From Temnothorax longispinosus (Eukaryota > Arthropoda > Insecta > Hymenoptera > Formicidae): a stretch of DNA of 64,000 bases. The stretch spans positions 11,179,591 to 11,243,590 of the forward strand of contig NC_092367.1 in NCBI RefSeq assembly GCF_030848805.1, in the 5' to 3' direction. Below the pieces are notes generated by a model. That model did no database searches. It saw nothing but the letters and a program-made list of their open reading frames with translations, and had not been told where the DNA came from. Shown here in pieces: positions 52,431 to 62,780 of the stretch (position 1 is the stretch's first letter; every line of letters begins with the position of its first letter). The translations under genes and the position numbers were made by a program.

Positions 52431-53155
52431 TGAAGTGAAACTTCTTTAGGCACGGTAGTGAGTTCGATTCGCGACACGAAATCACAAATTTCGCGACACG
52501 AAAAGTGTAACGAAAATTTGACCAATAGACGTACGGCATTGGCGAGACGGTCCTTCTTCTGGCACGGTAGTAAGTTCGATTATGCGACACGGAAAAGCGA
52601 CACGAATTTTGCGATACGAAAAGTGTAACGAAAATTTGACCAATAGGCGTACGGCGTTGGCGAGATGGTCCTTCTTCTGGCACGGTAGTAAGTTCGATTA
52701 TGCGACATGGAAAAGCGACACGAATTTCGCGACACGAAAAATGTAACGAAAATTCGACCAATAGGTGTACGGCGTTGGCGAGACGGCTCCTTCTTCTGGC
52801 ACGGTAGTAAGTTCGATTTTGCGACACGGAAAAGCGACACAAATTTCGCGACACGAAAAGTGTAACGAAAATTCGACCAATAGGCGTACGAAATGAAACT
52901 TCTTTAGCACGGTAGTAAGTTCGATTGTGCGACACGAAAAAACGTCACGAAATAGTGTCACGAAAATTTGATCAGGCGTACGGCACTGGCGAGACGGATA
53001 TAGTGAGAACTGCGTGTAACACTATATTTTCAAGTTGCGGGCGGTTTGGAGTGACTAATTCCGTTGTATTGTTTTTGTATTAATTTCAGAAAAGTTATGG
53101 CAAAGCCTTGCTTTCAGAAGTTTCACTTCTAACGCGCGTGGCGACCACGCGTTCA
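52431..53155. mobile_element. Element with variable ~120-bp internal repeats
   Basis: It is bounded by GAAGTGAAACTTCT and ...AGAAGTTTCACTTCTAACGCG. Inside, units of about 118 bp starting GGCACGGTAGTAAGTTCGAT repeat near 52452, 52561, 52679, 52798 and 52907. Related copies are inverted at 53745-54330 and direct at 54450-54860, with different repeat numbers. The ORFs here are read-through of the repeats. A CGCGTGGCGACCACGCG hairpin closes one end. Confidence 0.6.
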
Positions 53156-53339
53156 TTTTTCGAAATATCCCCTTATTAGTAGGTATTTAAGCAAAAATAG
53201 TTATTATCAATTTTATAGAAGATATAATTCCCTACAACTTTTGTCTGAAACATTTTTTCGTATATGTAATAGATAGCGAGCTACAGCACTGTAAAGTGGA
53301 ACAAATTATTAAAAATTTCACAAAAGGCTCTGTTAGTAG

Positions 53340-53735
53340 ACTGCTCAGGGTATTCGCGCGCTGCGCCGAGAAAGGCGAAATAACTCAGTCTCGTGTACAC
53401 TTATCAATTTATTCAGCACAATATGTACAATGTCTCTCTCGTCGCGATATAATGCAGTACTTGATCGGATACGACTCGATAATATTCCGTCTCTCGATAT
53501 CGCAGAGCACTCGCTAGCACAAGTGTCGTGCACGAAATTCGAGGGCTCACTGGTCTCCTGGCCGGAGCAAGCGAAACGATCGCAGCCGGAGCTACGCATT
53601 ATGCCGCGAAGAATATTGTGATGTGAAATATGCTGATTGGCTCCAAATTGTCTAGCGAACAGACTATTGGTCGCGATACGTGCGATCACGCGACAGATCA
53701 CGCGATATACACCTGCGAGCCGGTTGCTCAAGGAA
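53340..53735 (-). mobile_element. LTR-like stretch
   Basis: On the minus strand a CCAATAG-containing upstream part, then GAATAAATTG near 53415 and an end CTACTAACA suggest U3-R-U5 order. No coding region adjoins. Limits are approximate. Confidence 0.35.
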
Positions 53736-53744
53736 ACAAAAAAA

Positions 53745-54860
53745 AATAAACGCGTGGTTGCCACGCGCGTTAGAAGTGAAACTTCTGAAGGCAAGGGCTT
53801 TGCCATAACTTTTTGTGTCGCAAAATTCGTGTCGCAAAATTCATGTCGCAAAATTTGTGACGCTTTTTTGTGTCGCAAAATCGAACTTACTACCGTGCCA
53901 AAAGAAGAAAAGAAAACATATAGACGCTCAGGGTTAAAAACAACTGTTGTGTTGAAACCAGAGTTGCAAAAGTGGTAATTAATATATTTATTTAAAGAAG
54001 TTTCATTTCGTACGCCTATTGGTCGAATTTTCGTTACACTTTCCGTGTTGCACAATCGAACTTACTACCGTACGAAAGAAGTTTAATTTCGTACGCCTAT
54101 TGGTCGAATTTTTGTTACACTTTCCGAATGGCACAATCGAACTTACTACCGTACCAAAGAAGTTTTATTTCGTACGCCTATTGGTCGAATTTTCGTTACA
54201 CTTTTCGTGTCGCATAATCGAACTTACTACCGTACCAAAGAAGTTTTACTTCCGTTACACTTACACTTTTTCGTGTCGCGAATCGAACTCACTACCATGC
54301 CTAAAGAAGTTTCACTTCAAAATTAAATCGATTATCGATTTAAAAATACGTAAATTTACTGTTCCTACAAGCATGCTATGTTTCAAGACCGACAATTCAG
54401 TTGGCGCGCAGTATTTGTTGGAAATAGTATCTACTAAAAATTCACGGTTCTTCTTCTGGCACGGTGGTAAGTTCGATTATGCGACACGAAAAGTGTAACG
54501 AAAATTCGACCAATAGGCGTACGAAATTAAACTTCTTTAGTACGGTAGTAAGTTCAATTGTGCGACACGGAAAGTGTAACAAAAATTCGACCAATAGGCG
54601 TACAAAATTAAACTTCTTTAGTACGGTAGTAAGTTCGATTGTGCGACTCGAAAACGCGTCACGAAAATTCGATCAGGCGTACGGCACTGGCGAGACGGAT
54701 ATAGTGAGAACTGCGTGTAACACTATATTTTCGAGTTGCGGGCGGCTTGGAGTGACCAATTCTGTGGCATTGTTTTTGTATTAATTTCAGAAAAGTTATG
54801 GCAAAGCCTTGCCTTCAGAAGTTTCACTTCTAACGCGCGTGGCGACCACGCGTTCATTTT
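53745..54860. mobile_element. Two further copies of the variable-repeat element, head to head
   Basis: 53745-54330 is the inverted copy (ACGCGTGGTTGCCACGCGCG start, units GTACGCCTATTGGTCGAATT). 54450-54860 is the direct copy ending CGCGTGGCGACCACGCG. A 120-bp unrelated spacer separates them. Confidence 0.6.
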
Positions 54861-54910
54861 TTTTATGCTGATACGCATCGTATCTAACATCTCCTCCCCC
54901 CAAATATTAC

Positions 54911-55045
54911 TGTAAAGAAGTTATTGCGAAAAATATCATCTCAGCCAGGATTCGAACCTGGACCTCCCTCATACCGTGCGGGTGTCTCAACAATTCGATC
55001 ATCGAGGCATGTGATATTTGTAATAATTTACTTCACTTTACAGTT
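54911..55045 (-). mobile_element. Small TIR unit carrying a well-preserved tRNA-like sequence
   Basis: CTGTAAAGAAGTTATTGCGA and the mirrored ...TTACTTCACTTTACAG bound it. On the minus strand the tRNA-like part has an A-box-like GATCGAATTGTTGAG and a T arm with a perfect five-pair stem, CCAGG-TTCGAAT-CCTGG (54954-54970). The anticodon arm is weak. It is probably a tRNA-derived relic. Confidence 0.6.
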
Positions 55046-55824
55046 CTGTAGCTTGCTATCTATTAGATATACGAAAAAATGTTTCAGACAAAAGTTGTAG
55101 GGAATTATATCTTCTACAAAATTGATAATAACTATTTTTGCCCAAATACCTACTGGTGAGGAGATATTCCGAAAAAACCGGTTTTGTGCTCCATTTTTTT
55201 AAGATAGCGGCGCGAGCGGAAGTGCGCCAAGGTCGAAAACTTGGATTTTTCATTAGGACCCCAAAGTATAAAACACATCCAAAAATCAAAACTACCCGAC
55301 CTTTTGCAGGGTAAACTTACCTAGCTACTGAGTTAAGATAAAAGAGCATTCTTATTTAGAAAATATCTTTATCTTTGATATGTAACTCTTAAAATGAGAT
55401 TGTAAAGCGTTAAACAAAGAAAAATTACTTGTATCAAACCATTGCATATAAATCAATAAAGAAAAATATATTCTTATATTATTCAAAAATAATTTTTGGT
55501 AAATATGCAGAATAATGGCCTCCTCACGGATTTCGTTGAACTTAGGCTTAATCGACGCGTTTTTGCGTGAAACGAAAGAATCTGACAGAAAAAAGTGTCG
55601 CTCTGCCCCGCGAAGCGAGATATTATCAGTTAAAGTTGACGACTATCAGGTTATGAGACCTGTCATACCGACAAGATGTAGCGACTACGAACATGCCCCG
55701 CGGCCACATGCGCATGCTTCATGGCCGCACGCGCATGCTCCGTAGCGACATATGTAGTGTACTTCGACGCGTCTTACTTAAATAAATATCTTGTCATTTA
55801 CAACCTGCACATCTTAATCTTACA

Positions 55825-56082
55825 ATGGCATACTCAATTCAGCAATTGAACAATAATCCGTGCCTTGCGATTCAGGACATTATTGGCAATGCAAATACGT
55901 GGCCGAAATTTATACGGCAAATGTTCTGGGATAAAAATTTTACGGATCATAAACGAATGATTATTGTCAATTTTGTATATATAAATGAGATATCGGAAAA
56001 ATGTTTGCATGATGTATTAGCCTTCACGCTAAAAAATACATACACAGCTGAGAGGAAGCGCAATATTGAGTATAGATATTGA
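55825..56082 (+). CDS. 85-aa ORF, unrecognised, transposon interior
   Basis: The sequence starts MAYSIQQLNNNPCLAIQDII and includes FIRQMFWDKNFTDHKRMIIV. I recall, without search, similar FW-K-F-D-R stretches in uncharacterised ant proteins of transposon origin, so this may be the N-terminal part of a multi-exon element gene. It is short, Met-started, lacks known motifs and is followed by AT-rich sequence. Function unknown. Confidence 0.35.
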   Translation: MAYSIQQLNNNPCLAIQDIIGNANTWPKFIRQMFWDKNFTDHKRMIIVNFVYINEISEKCLHDVLAFTLKNTYTAERKRNIEYRY

Positions 56083-56205
56083 TATTTAAATCATGAGGTA
56101 ATTCTTTCAATATTAATTGATAACTATAGCAAACAAGTATTTTTTATTCTTTGTAGCAATTAAGACAAATGCGACGCAGCCGTGTGTACAGTTTCAGCGT
56201 TTTCC

Positions 56206-56366
56206 ATATGCCCGTTCTAGACTGGAAAATGAGCCGACTCTCGGCTCATCCGCCTTCTATAGTGTACGTGACATAAACTATACATAAACTATAGATTTTT
56301 ACCCGTCTACACCACTCACTCGGATGAGCCGAGAATCGGCTCATCCTCCAATCTAGAACAGGCAAT
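56206..56366. mobile_element. Hairpin MITE with GAGCCGA repeats
   Basis: TGCCCGTTCTAGACTGGAAA...GAGCCGACTCTCGGCTCATCC is mirrored by GGATGAGCCGAGAATCGGCTC...CTAGAACAGGCA. The arms are about 43 bp. Each arm also contains its own small palindrome (GAGCCGA/TCGGCTC). Confidence 0.7.
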
Positions 56367-56466
56367 AGAAAAATGTTAGATCTTAATATGAATCCAATAA
56401 ATAATTAAAATTGAATGTATTATTTTGAAGTTGTGATTTTCATTAAAGCAGATATTTTGTATTTAA

Positions 56467-56526
56467 CTATTTAAAGCGCGTCACTAACCTACATAGGTTA
56501 GTGACGCGCTTTAAACAGTTAAATAC
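56467..56526. repeat. Perfect hairpin, about 26-bp arms
   Basis: TTTAAAGCGCGTCACTAACC and its complement surround a spacer of about 4 bp. A third half copy follows at 56529-56551. Confidence 0.75.
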
Positions 56527-57111
56527 TTTTAAAGCGCGTCACTAATCTATACGCCGAAAGAATATCATTTCGAATTATGTTACACGAAGACTTACCAACC
56601 AAACAGTTGTCACGTGACCTCTTGCATGCGCGTGCGGCCACGGAGCATGCGCATGTGGTCGCGGGACATGCTCGTAGTCGCTACATCTTGTCGATATGAC
56701 AGGTCTCATAACCTGATAGTCGTCAACTTTAACTGATAATATCTCGCTTCGCGGGGCAGAGCGACACTTTTTTCTGCCAAATTCGGTCGTTTTATGCAGA
56801 AACGCGTCGATTAAGCCTAAGTTCAACGAAATCGGTGAGGAGGCCACTATTCTGCATATTTACCCGGTAAATCTTCAATGATAAGTGTATATTGGGAGTT
56901 TATTCTCAATGATAAGTGTAAGTTGGGGATTAAACCTCAATGTTTAGTGTAGGTTGGAGATTGATCCTCATCGTTAGATGTTTGGTGTTAACAGGGTATT
57001 AACCTTTAATGTTCTATGTCGATTTAATCAGTGTCGTCATGATCCTTTTATCGTTGGGTGTCGTTTAAATGTTATTGTGTTAATCTTTGTTAAGTGTCAA
57101 TTGACGACTTG

Positions 57112-58097
57112 GTTTATTGGAAAAATGTTTCAGATAAAAGTTAAAAGGTTTGAAGGGGGCCAATAGACGATCTTATTAGATTTTGGATCCAGGGCCTGTA
57201 TTGAGCCCAATAGAGCCTAAGTCAAATTTTTTAAATGAAAATTTCTATTTTTTATTTTACCATCTTTCTCTATTAATTAATTTGAACAACTTTTGTTTGA
57301 AAAATTCTTTTATTTGCTTAATATACTTTTTAAGATACTAGACATCACAGACGCGCGCTTCGCGCGCGCTATTTAGCTTTAATATTACACACAACTGTCA
57401 AAATATGCTATGACAGCCGCTCACGAAGTTAGCGCAGCAACAGAATCAATCAGCATCGCGGAAAAGAGCCAACAAAGCAATTCGAGACTTTCGAGAAGAC
57501 TTCGAGAGATGCGAGTATCGATTTAACATGCCTTTTTTTAGAAAGGATTTAAAGAAAATTTGGTAACTTTTTCAATATTTAGCTTGTGATATCTTGATGA
57601 TTGTTTGCCAGAGAAAAAAATGGTACAGAGAACTTTTTAACTTAATTTTATTTCAAAAATGTGCTGTTGCAATAGTATACTCCAATGTTTTTTAAATATT
57701 TGTGTATACATCTTCTTGGAGTGTTTACAAGTATTTAAAAAAATTGGAGTACTATTGCAACAGCATATTCTTAAGACAAAATCAAGTCAAAAAGTCTTCT
57801 ATACCATTTTTTCCTCTGGCAAACAATTATCAAGATATCATAAGCTAAATATTGAAAAAGTTACCAAGTTTTCCTTGAATATCTCAAAAAGTATTGGGCA
57901 AATAAGAAATTGTTTCAGACAAAAATTGTTCAAATTTATTAGTAGAGAAAGATGATACAATAAAAAATAAGGGTTTTTATTTAAAAATTTTGACTTGGGC
58001 TCAATACAGGTCCCGGACCCAAAATCTAATAAAATTGTCTACTGCGCTCTCCTTCAAACCCTTTAACTTTTACCTAAAACACTTTTTCAATAAACCA
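57112..58097. mobile_element. Foldback, about 400-bp arms
   Basis: The outer arms 57112-57350 and 57890-58097 contain GGTTTGAAGGGGGCCAATAG and its relatives. The inner arms 57545-57700 and 57745-57860 contain TTTGCCAGAGAAAAAAATGG and GCTGTTGCAATAGTATACTC. The stretch 57351-57530 in the left arm has no partner and is a later insertion. The ORF 57659-57955 crosses the arms and is not a gene. Confidence 0.65.
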
Positions 58098-58165
58098 ATA
58101 CTTTCTGAGATAATTGATGAAAATCATTTGCACACAAAATAAAACCACATAAAACATTATATATA

Positions 58166-58915
58166 ACAATTAAAGAGATAAAAGCCTTGCGAGCGGCCAC
58201 AGGCCCGAAAATCAGAGAAGCGCTCGAAGATCTGATAGTGTCGCGTTGGAGTACGCCGAAGATTCTCCTCACCGATAACGAGACAGAATTCGTAAATCGT
58301 GTTATAAAGGGCTTTGCCGAGGAAAACGGTATTACGCACACCACCGTACCGCCATACCATCCGCAAGCCAACCCCGTAGAAAGGGTTAATCGAACTCTAA
58401 AAACAATGATCGTGTCCTTTATCGAGAGTGATCATAGAGAGTGGGATAAATATCTACCACATTTCCGCTTTGCCCGCGTCGCACTCGTCCTTAGGTGCTT
58501 CCCCGGCATTTGTAAATCTCGAACGCGAGTTAATACCACCGAACTCTTTACGTGACCGTGGCGAGAAGATAGAGCAAATCAAACCGCGAGATGGTCCCGG
58601 AGAATGACGGAACTGAGGGCCATTCGGGAGTGGGTAACGGAAAATTTGGATCAAACGAGTCAAAGACAGGCCGCGAACTATAATTTATGTAGACGGCCGC
58701 GGAGATTCCGAGTTGGAGATTTGGTGTTGAAGCGACAGCACGTGCTGTCGTCCGCCGCGCAGAATGTCGCCGGAAAATTGGCGCCCAAATTCCAGGGACC
58801 CCTACGGATAAAACGGGCGATCTCTCCAGTCGTGTATGGGCTGGACGGATCGGCCATCGGAAAGGTGCATGTCAAGGATATCAAGCCGTATTATCCTCTT
58901 GCCCCTGACCCGTAG
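58166..58915 (+). pseudogene. Gypsy integrase C-terminal fragment
   Basis: The second catalytic Asp is in ILLTDNETEFVN near 58265 and the Glu in PYHPQANPVERVNRTLK near 58350. The first catalytic Asp and the zinc domain are absent, so the element is 5'-truncated. A frameshift near 58560 leads to the C-terminal DNA-binding part (FRVGDLVLKRQH, FQGPLRIKRAISPVVYGLDG) ending LAPDP at 58915. Confidence 0.8.
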
Positions 58916-58980
58916 GAATTACCGAGAGTAACGAGAGGCGATAGCAGGACATATTCAGTATGGCCCGATGATTCGCCCGC

Positions 58981-59565
58981 AGGCAGTGGTCCTCGTTTTG
59001 GATTGACCACATGGACGCGTGGTTGGCGGTGGACAGGGTTGACCCCCAATTCTGGAACGAGTTGAGCCAAACGTTGGAGCTCATGTGGTGGGCCCACGTA
59101 CGGAGAGGTGCAGTTGACGGAGTTCCCGCACCGGGTGGAGCAAGGCGTGCGAACCCCGAAGGCGGAGTGCACCCGGGCGACACAAACGGACGCTGGGGCC
59201 CCGGTGGTACAGGGGTCCCCGCCCCAGATGGAGCAAGGGGTGCAGACGTGGTTGACAATGCGGGAATGCGCGGGTTCCCGCACCTAGAGGATCGAGGAAC
59301 ACGGACGACCGTCATGGAACGCTGCACCCAAACTGACACGGTCATCTCGTGCCAGACCGGCAAATTGCAAAAAGAAATTGAGGCCTTGCGGGAAAGAGTA
59401 GCTAGACTCGAGTCCAATTATACTACGTCTTTATTTTCGACTGCTGATCGGATTGACGAGCCTTTGAGGACTCCTGTCTTTGTTTTCGGGAAGACATCCC
59501 AGCCGGATGACAGAGCTCAAAGCGGAAATCTAATAAACATAGATAAAAACAAGTTAATTTGGTAG
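58981..59565 (+). CDS. ORF after integrase, 184 aa, coiled-coil C-terminal half
   Basis: Its upstream neighbour is the integrase end, 66 bp away, so it is probably the last ORF or the pol tail of the same Gypsy element. The N-terminal 30 residues are ordered (WLAVDRVDPQFWNELSQTLE). The middle is Gly/Pro-rich. Residues 118-137 form a heptad-like stretch (KLQKEIEALRERVARLESNY). No transmembrane segment or signal peptide is visible, so it is not an envelope gene. Function unknown. Confidence 0.4.
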   Translation, partial: RQWSSFWIDHMDAWLAVDRVDPQFWNELSQTLELMWWAHVRRGAVDGVPAPGGARRANPEGGVHPGDTNGRWGPGGTGVPAPDGARGADVVDNAGMRGFPHLEDRGTRTTVMERCTQTDTVISCQTGKLQKEIEALRERVARLESNYTTSLFSTADRIDEPLRTPVFVFGKTSQPDDRAQSGNLINIDKNKLIW

Positions 59566-59599
59566 CCCTCGACGAGGGAACACGCGGATAGTAGCAGGG

Positions 59600-60850
59600 A
59601 AAGATTTGGGTGTTGAAAAAGGGTGTTATGGGGGTGAGCGAGAGTGGAGGGTGAAACGAAGGCGTGAAGGAGGCTAAAAGGGGGTCGAGTGAGTGGAGGT
59701 GAGGGTGAGAATGAGGAGGGACGCTAGGTATCCGCTGGAGAAAGGGAGCCCTGGAAGGAAGAGGTTAGGATGACGCGACGGTGTGATTTCGGAGGGAGGG
59801 GCTGAAAGAGGAGTAAGGCCCAAGACGGGAAAAGAAGGAAGAGAAAGGAGAGGAGAAAAGACGGAGGTGCGCCGAGGAGGCTGGCTGCCGGGCGTGACGG
59901 GCGCCGGAACGGCCGGGGGGTGAGCATACTCGGAGGGACAAGAGGAGGCAAGGAAAACGGATAGCCGGCAGCCCATGTTACGAGACGAGGGAGTCGAGCG
60001 TCGTGATAACATGGAGTATCGATCGGAAGATCGATCGATATGACGCGAGACGGAGGGCCTACTAATGGTGACGTAATTAGTAAATGGTGACGTGACTGGT
60101 GAGGAAGAAGGCTGTGAGTCGGCGCGACGGAGCGATCGATCGAACGATCGAGGCGAGTCGAGGGTCGAGGGCCGTGGAGAGAACTGAAGGCCGACAGCGT
60201 GGACAAGAGAGAGAGAGAGAGAGGAGGTGCCGAGCGCGCGTGACCTGGGAGATCGGCCGCCGCATGGCAAGAAGATGGAGAGAGGTGGCCACGGAAGGAG
60301 GTGAAGGGAAGAGAGAAGGAAGGGAGTGAGAAGTCAAGGAGCCTTCATTCACTCACTCATTCGAGAGGTTTTCAGAGGTTTTCAGGCTGAGTTTAGGTTG
60401 AGCAGGTGACCAGGGGGGAGAGAAGACGAGGGACGCAGTGGAGAAGAGAGCAGGAGGGTAAAGAGAAGGTAGCAGAGGGGGGAGCGGGAGATAGAGAGAA
60501 GTCGGAGGGGCTGATGAGGGTGCTAGGTGCGATTGCGGAGGGTTGGCGAGCGAGGGGGGAAGAGAATCGACGCCGGTGAGTGGTGACAGAGCGAGAAAAG
60601 GGAGGATTGGGGGATGAGATGGGATGGGGAATCGTGCGAGGAATGAATTGTTGTTTGATTGGTAGTGAAGATGTGTTGATTAAGACGGCAGATGGACGCT
60701 GTGTGCTTTGGGCATAAGGGCATTGCGTTGGAAAGATTGCGTTGCAGATGCGTGATACTTTGTATGATGCTGCGACTGAGAATGAGCGAAAACGAATGGT
60801 GCCAGAGAGTGGAGACGGAGTGAGGAGAGGGAAGAATGAAAGAGGAAATC
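59600..60850 (+). other. Strongly purine-biased stretch
   Basis: About 1.2 kb of the plus strand is dominated by G and A (many GGGAGG, GAGAGA, GGAAGG words). Long Pro/Ser/Arg ORFs on the minus strand (59674-60270, 59724-60206) follow from this bias. Nothing coding is recognised. It may be the untranslated part of a retroelement. Confidence 0.6.
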
Positions 60851-61450
60851 AGGATAGAGGGCGAGGAGGGGAGAGAGAAAAAGAGTGTAAAGGGCCGTAA
60901 TGGTCAGGTAGAGTTAGGAAGGTGTATGTTTTGTAAAGGGTTGGGTACGTCCCTGAAAAACGCCAGCAAGAGGATGTGTAAAATTTGTATGATTGATGAA
61001 AGGAAAGTGTTGAAGCGTGATGATAGTGAATGTAAGGGCTTAATGAGTCGCACGCAAAGGAATAAGATGGTGACGAAGTTTCATGAAGCGTGCAGGAATG
61101 AATTGTTGGTTGATTGTAGTGCAAATATGTTGAGTAAGATGCCGGTATATGGACACTGTGGGTTTTGGGCATGGAGGTATTGCGTTGGAAAGATTGCGTT
61201 GCAGAGGCGTGATATTTTGTATGATGCTGCGGTTGAGAATGAACGAAAACAAAGGACGCTACAGGTCGGGTTAGGAAAAAATATGGTTTGTAAAGGGTTT
61301 GGTACGTCCCTAAAAAACGCCACGGGTGTAAAATAAGTTTGTGTTAATTGTGTGATGTAAAAAATTTTTTTATGTATGCGAATAAGAGAGGAGTGGGCTG
61401 TAAAATTGTTGTAAAGGTTTGGGTACGTTCCTTATAAAAACGCCTTGCAA
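60590..61450 (+). repeat. Tandem repeat of about 450 bp with GTACGTCCCT motif
   Basis: 60638-60800 and 61092-61250 align (GCGTTGGAAAGATTGCGTTG in both). The motif GGTACGTCCCTGAAAAACGCC or a variant recurs near 60940, 61300 and 61420. The 166-codon ORF 60836-61336 spans a unit and includes CKGLGTSLKNA twice. It is unrecognised and may be spurious. Confidence 0.55.
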
Positions 61451-61465
61451 ACCCTGCGGGGACAA

Positions 61466-61515
61466 GCAATAAATACATAAATACATAAATACATACATAC
61501 ATACATACATAAATA
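61466..61515 (+). repeat. AAATACAT / ATAC microsatellite
   Basis: A simple repeat after the last GTACGTTCCTT motif. Its position resembles a retroelement 3' tail. Confidence 0.8.
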
Positions 61516-61621
61516 AAAACAATTCACGGACTAAGAATGAAACTACACAAAAGAAACGTACTCGCTGCCTCGTAGGAGACTGAAGAAAATCTCTATTCAA
61601 TCCTTCACGGGTAAAGTAACT

Positions 61622-62780
61622 ATGATAGATTCTAGGTCAGAAAATAACAATTTTACGGAGCCTGCTACCCCTGCGAGAACTAAAGGACTTACAAGTACTG
61701 CTCGCAGGTCTAGCATACGTTCGGGATTGTCTACCTCCGACTATTCCGAGGACTCAGAGGATGACGCTAACGCTCGGAGTTGGAACGGATCAGCATGGAG
61801 ATGGCAAAACTTGCCGATCGGCGACGTGAATTGAAACATGCCGCGAAGTCGGTTTCTGTTCGTGCGACACCGGCGAAAGCCTTCGCCCAAAGCCAGCCTA
61901 GTGTAGAACAACCCAAGAAGAGGAGTCTCCGTTCGAAAACCTGCCCCTGCCCGTGGAGTCTCGCGTGACCCTCCCGCGAGCGGGTCTGGAAAAACTAATC
62001 GAGGAGTAAACCGCTGCAGAGTTCCAAAAACTGCGGCGGTAACCATCACTAATTTCGACAATAAAGTCACATATGCCGACATCCTGAAAAAAGCAAGGAG
62101 TAATATAACACTTGAAGATCTCGGAATTGAAAAATCGAGGATAAGGAAAGGTATCAACGGGGGTCTTATAATCGAGATTCCCGGCAGCGATGGCGCCTCT
62201 AAGGCAGATGTTTCAGTCGGCAAGCTGAGGGAGGTCTTGGGTCCTACCTCCGCACGTATTTCCAGGCCAACAATCATGAGGGAGATGAGAGTCTAAAACT
62301 TGGATGACTCGATCTCCCCTTCGGAAGTGATTAATTCGATCGCTATTGCGGGCGATTGCGACAAGGGGGACATCAGTCTAAGCCAATTTTGAAGTATGTC
62401 TAGCGGTTTATTCTCCGTATGGGCTAAATGCCCGCTTGCGGCTGGAGATAGTGCTGCTTCGTCGGGAAAACTCAGAATAGGTAGCGCGCATAGAACTGTT
62501 GGAGGTGCGCCCAGTTCAATGCTTTAAATGCTGAAGATTCGGTCACGTGCGTACAACGTACACCTTTCCAGAGGACAAAACGAGTAATTGTTTTAAATGC
62601 GGTGAAAGGGGACATCAGATCGGAACTTGCAAGGCAGATCCCCGTTGCGTGATCTGTAAGGATGCCGGTAGACCTCATAACCATAGGCTGGGTTCTTTCC
62701 CTGGATGTACAGAGAGGGACCCTAATTCCGGAAATGGGTCTAAGAATAGACCTATTGCTGGCAATGGCGCCCAAACATGA
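61622..62780 (+). pseudogene. R1-type non-LTR retrotransposon ORF1 (gag-like), broken
   Basis: It starts MIDSRSENNNFTEPATPART. A frameshift near 61780 leads to a basic segment (MAKLADRRRELKHAAK), a second near 61930 to the central domain (NKVTYADILKKARSNITLED, then REVLGPTSARISRP). Further stops are near 62295, 62390 and 62525. Three CCHC zinc knuckles close it, the clearest being CFKCGERGHQIGTC near 62591 and CVICKDAGRPHNHR near 62647. ORF1 proteins of R1 elements bind the RNA. This one cannot be made in full. The last frame ends at an ATGA overlap with ORF2. Confidence 0.8.

Larger units (their letters stand above)
52262..55325. mobile_element. Large foldback with about 300-bp arms, multiply interrupted
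   Basis: The outer arm 52262-52430 (GCGCACTTCCGCTCG, ATGGAGCACAAAACCGG) is mirrored at 55165-55325. The inner arm 53160-53312 (CCTACAACTTTTGTCTGAAA) is mirrored at 55020-55160. The left arm is split by the repeat element at 52431-53155. An LTR-like stretch and two more repeat-element copies fill the middle. Confidence 0.65.
55497..56865. mobile_element. 1.37-kb element with about 245-bp coding TIRs
   Basis: 55497-55745 and 56620-56865 are inverted copies. Both encode, outward to inward, MASSxISLNLGLIDAFL as the start of a short ORF (55515-55745 plus; 56575-56847 minus). The interior holds an 85-aa ORF and two hairpin MITEs. Confidence 0.65.

Noticed and set aside
53117..53150. Helitron 3' end (hairpin near the terminus)
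   Set aside because: The CGCGTGG...CCACGCG hairpin is present but no CTRR end or TC start was found.
54950..55015. Functional tRNA gene
   Set aside because: The T arm is perfect but the anticodon arm and acceptor stem pair poorly and the sequence sits in an inverted-repeat unit.
57659..57955. 98-aa ORF with a cysteine-rich start
   Set aside because: It crosses both arms of a foldback; the same sequence read in the mirror arm shows it is not a gene.
59674..60352. Long Ser/Pro/Arg ORFs on the minus strand
   Set aside because: They read the complement of a purine-biased stretch, overlap in several frames and have no motif.
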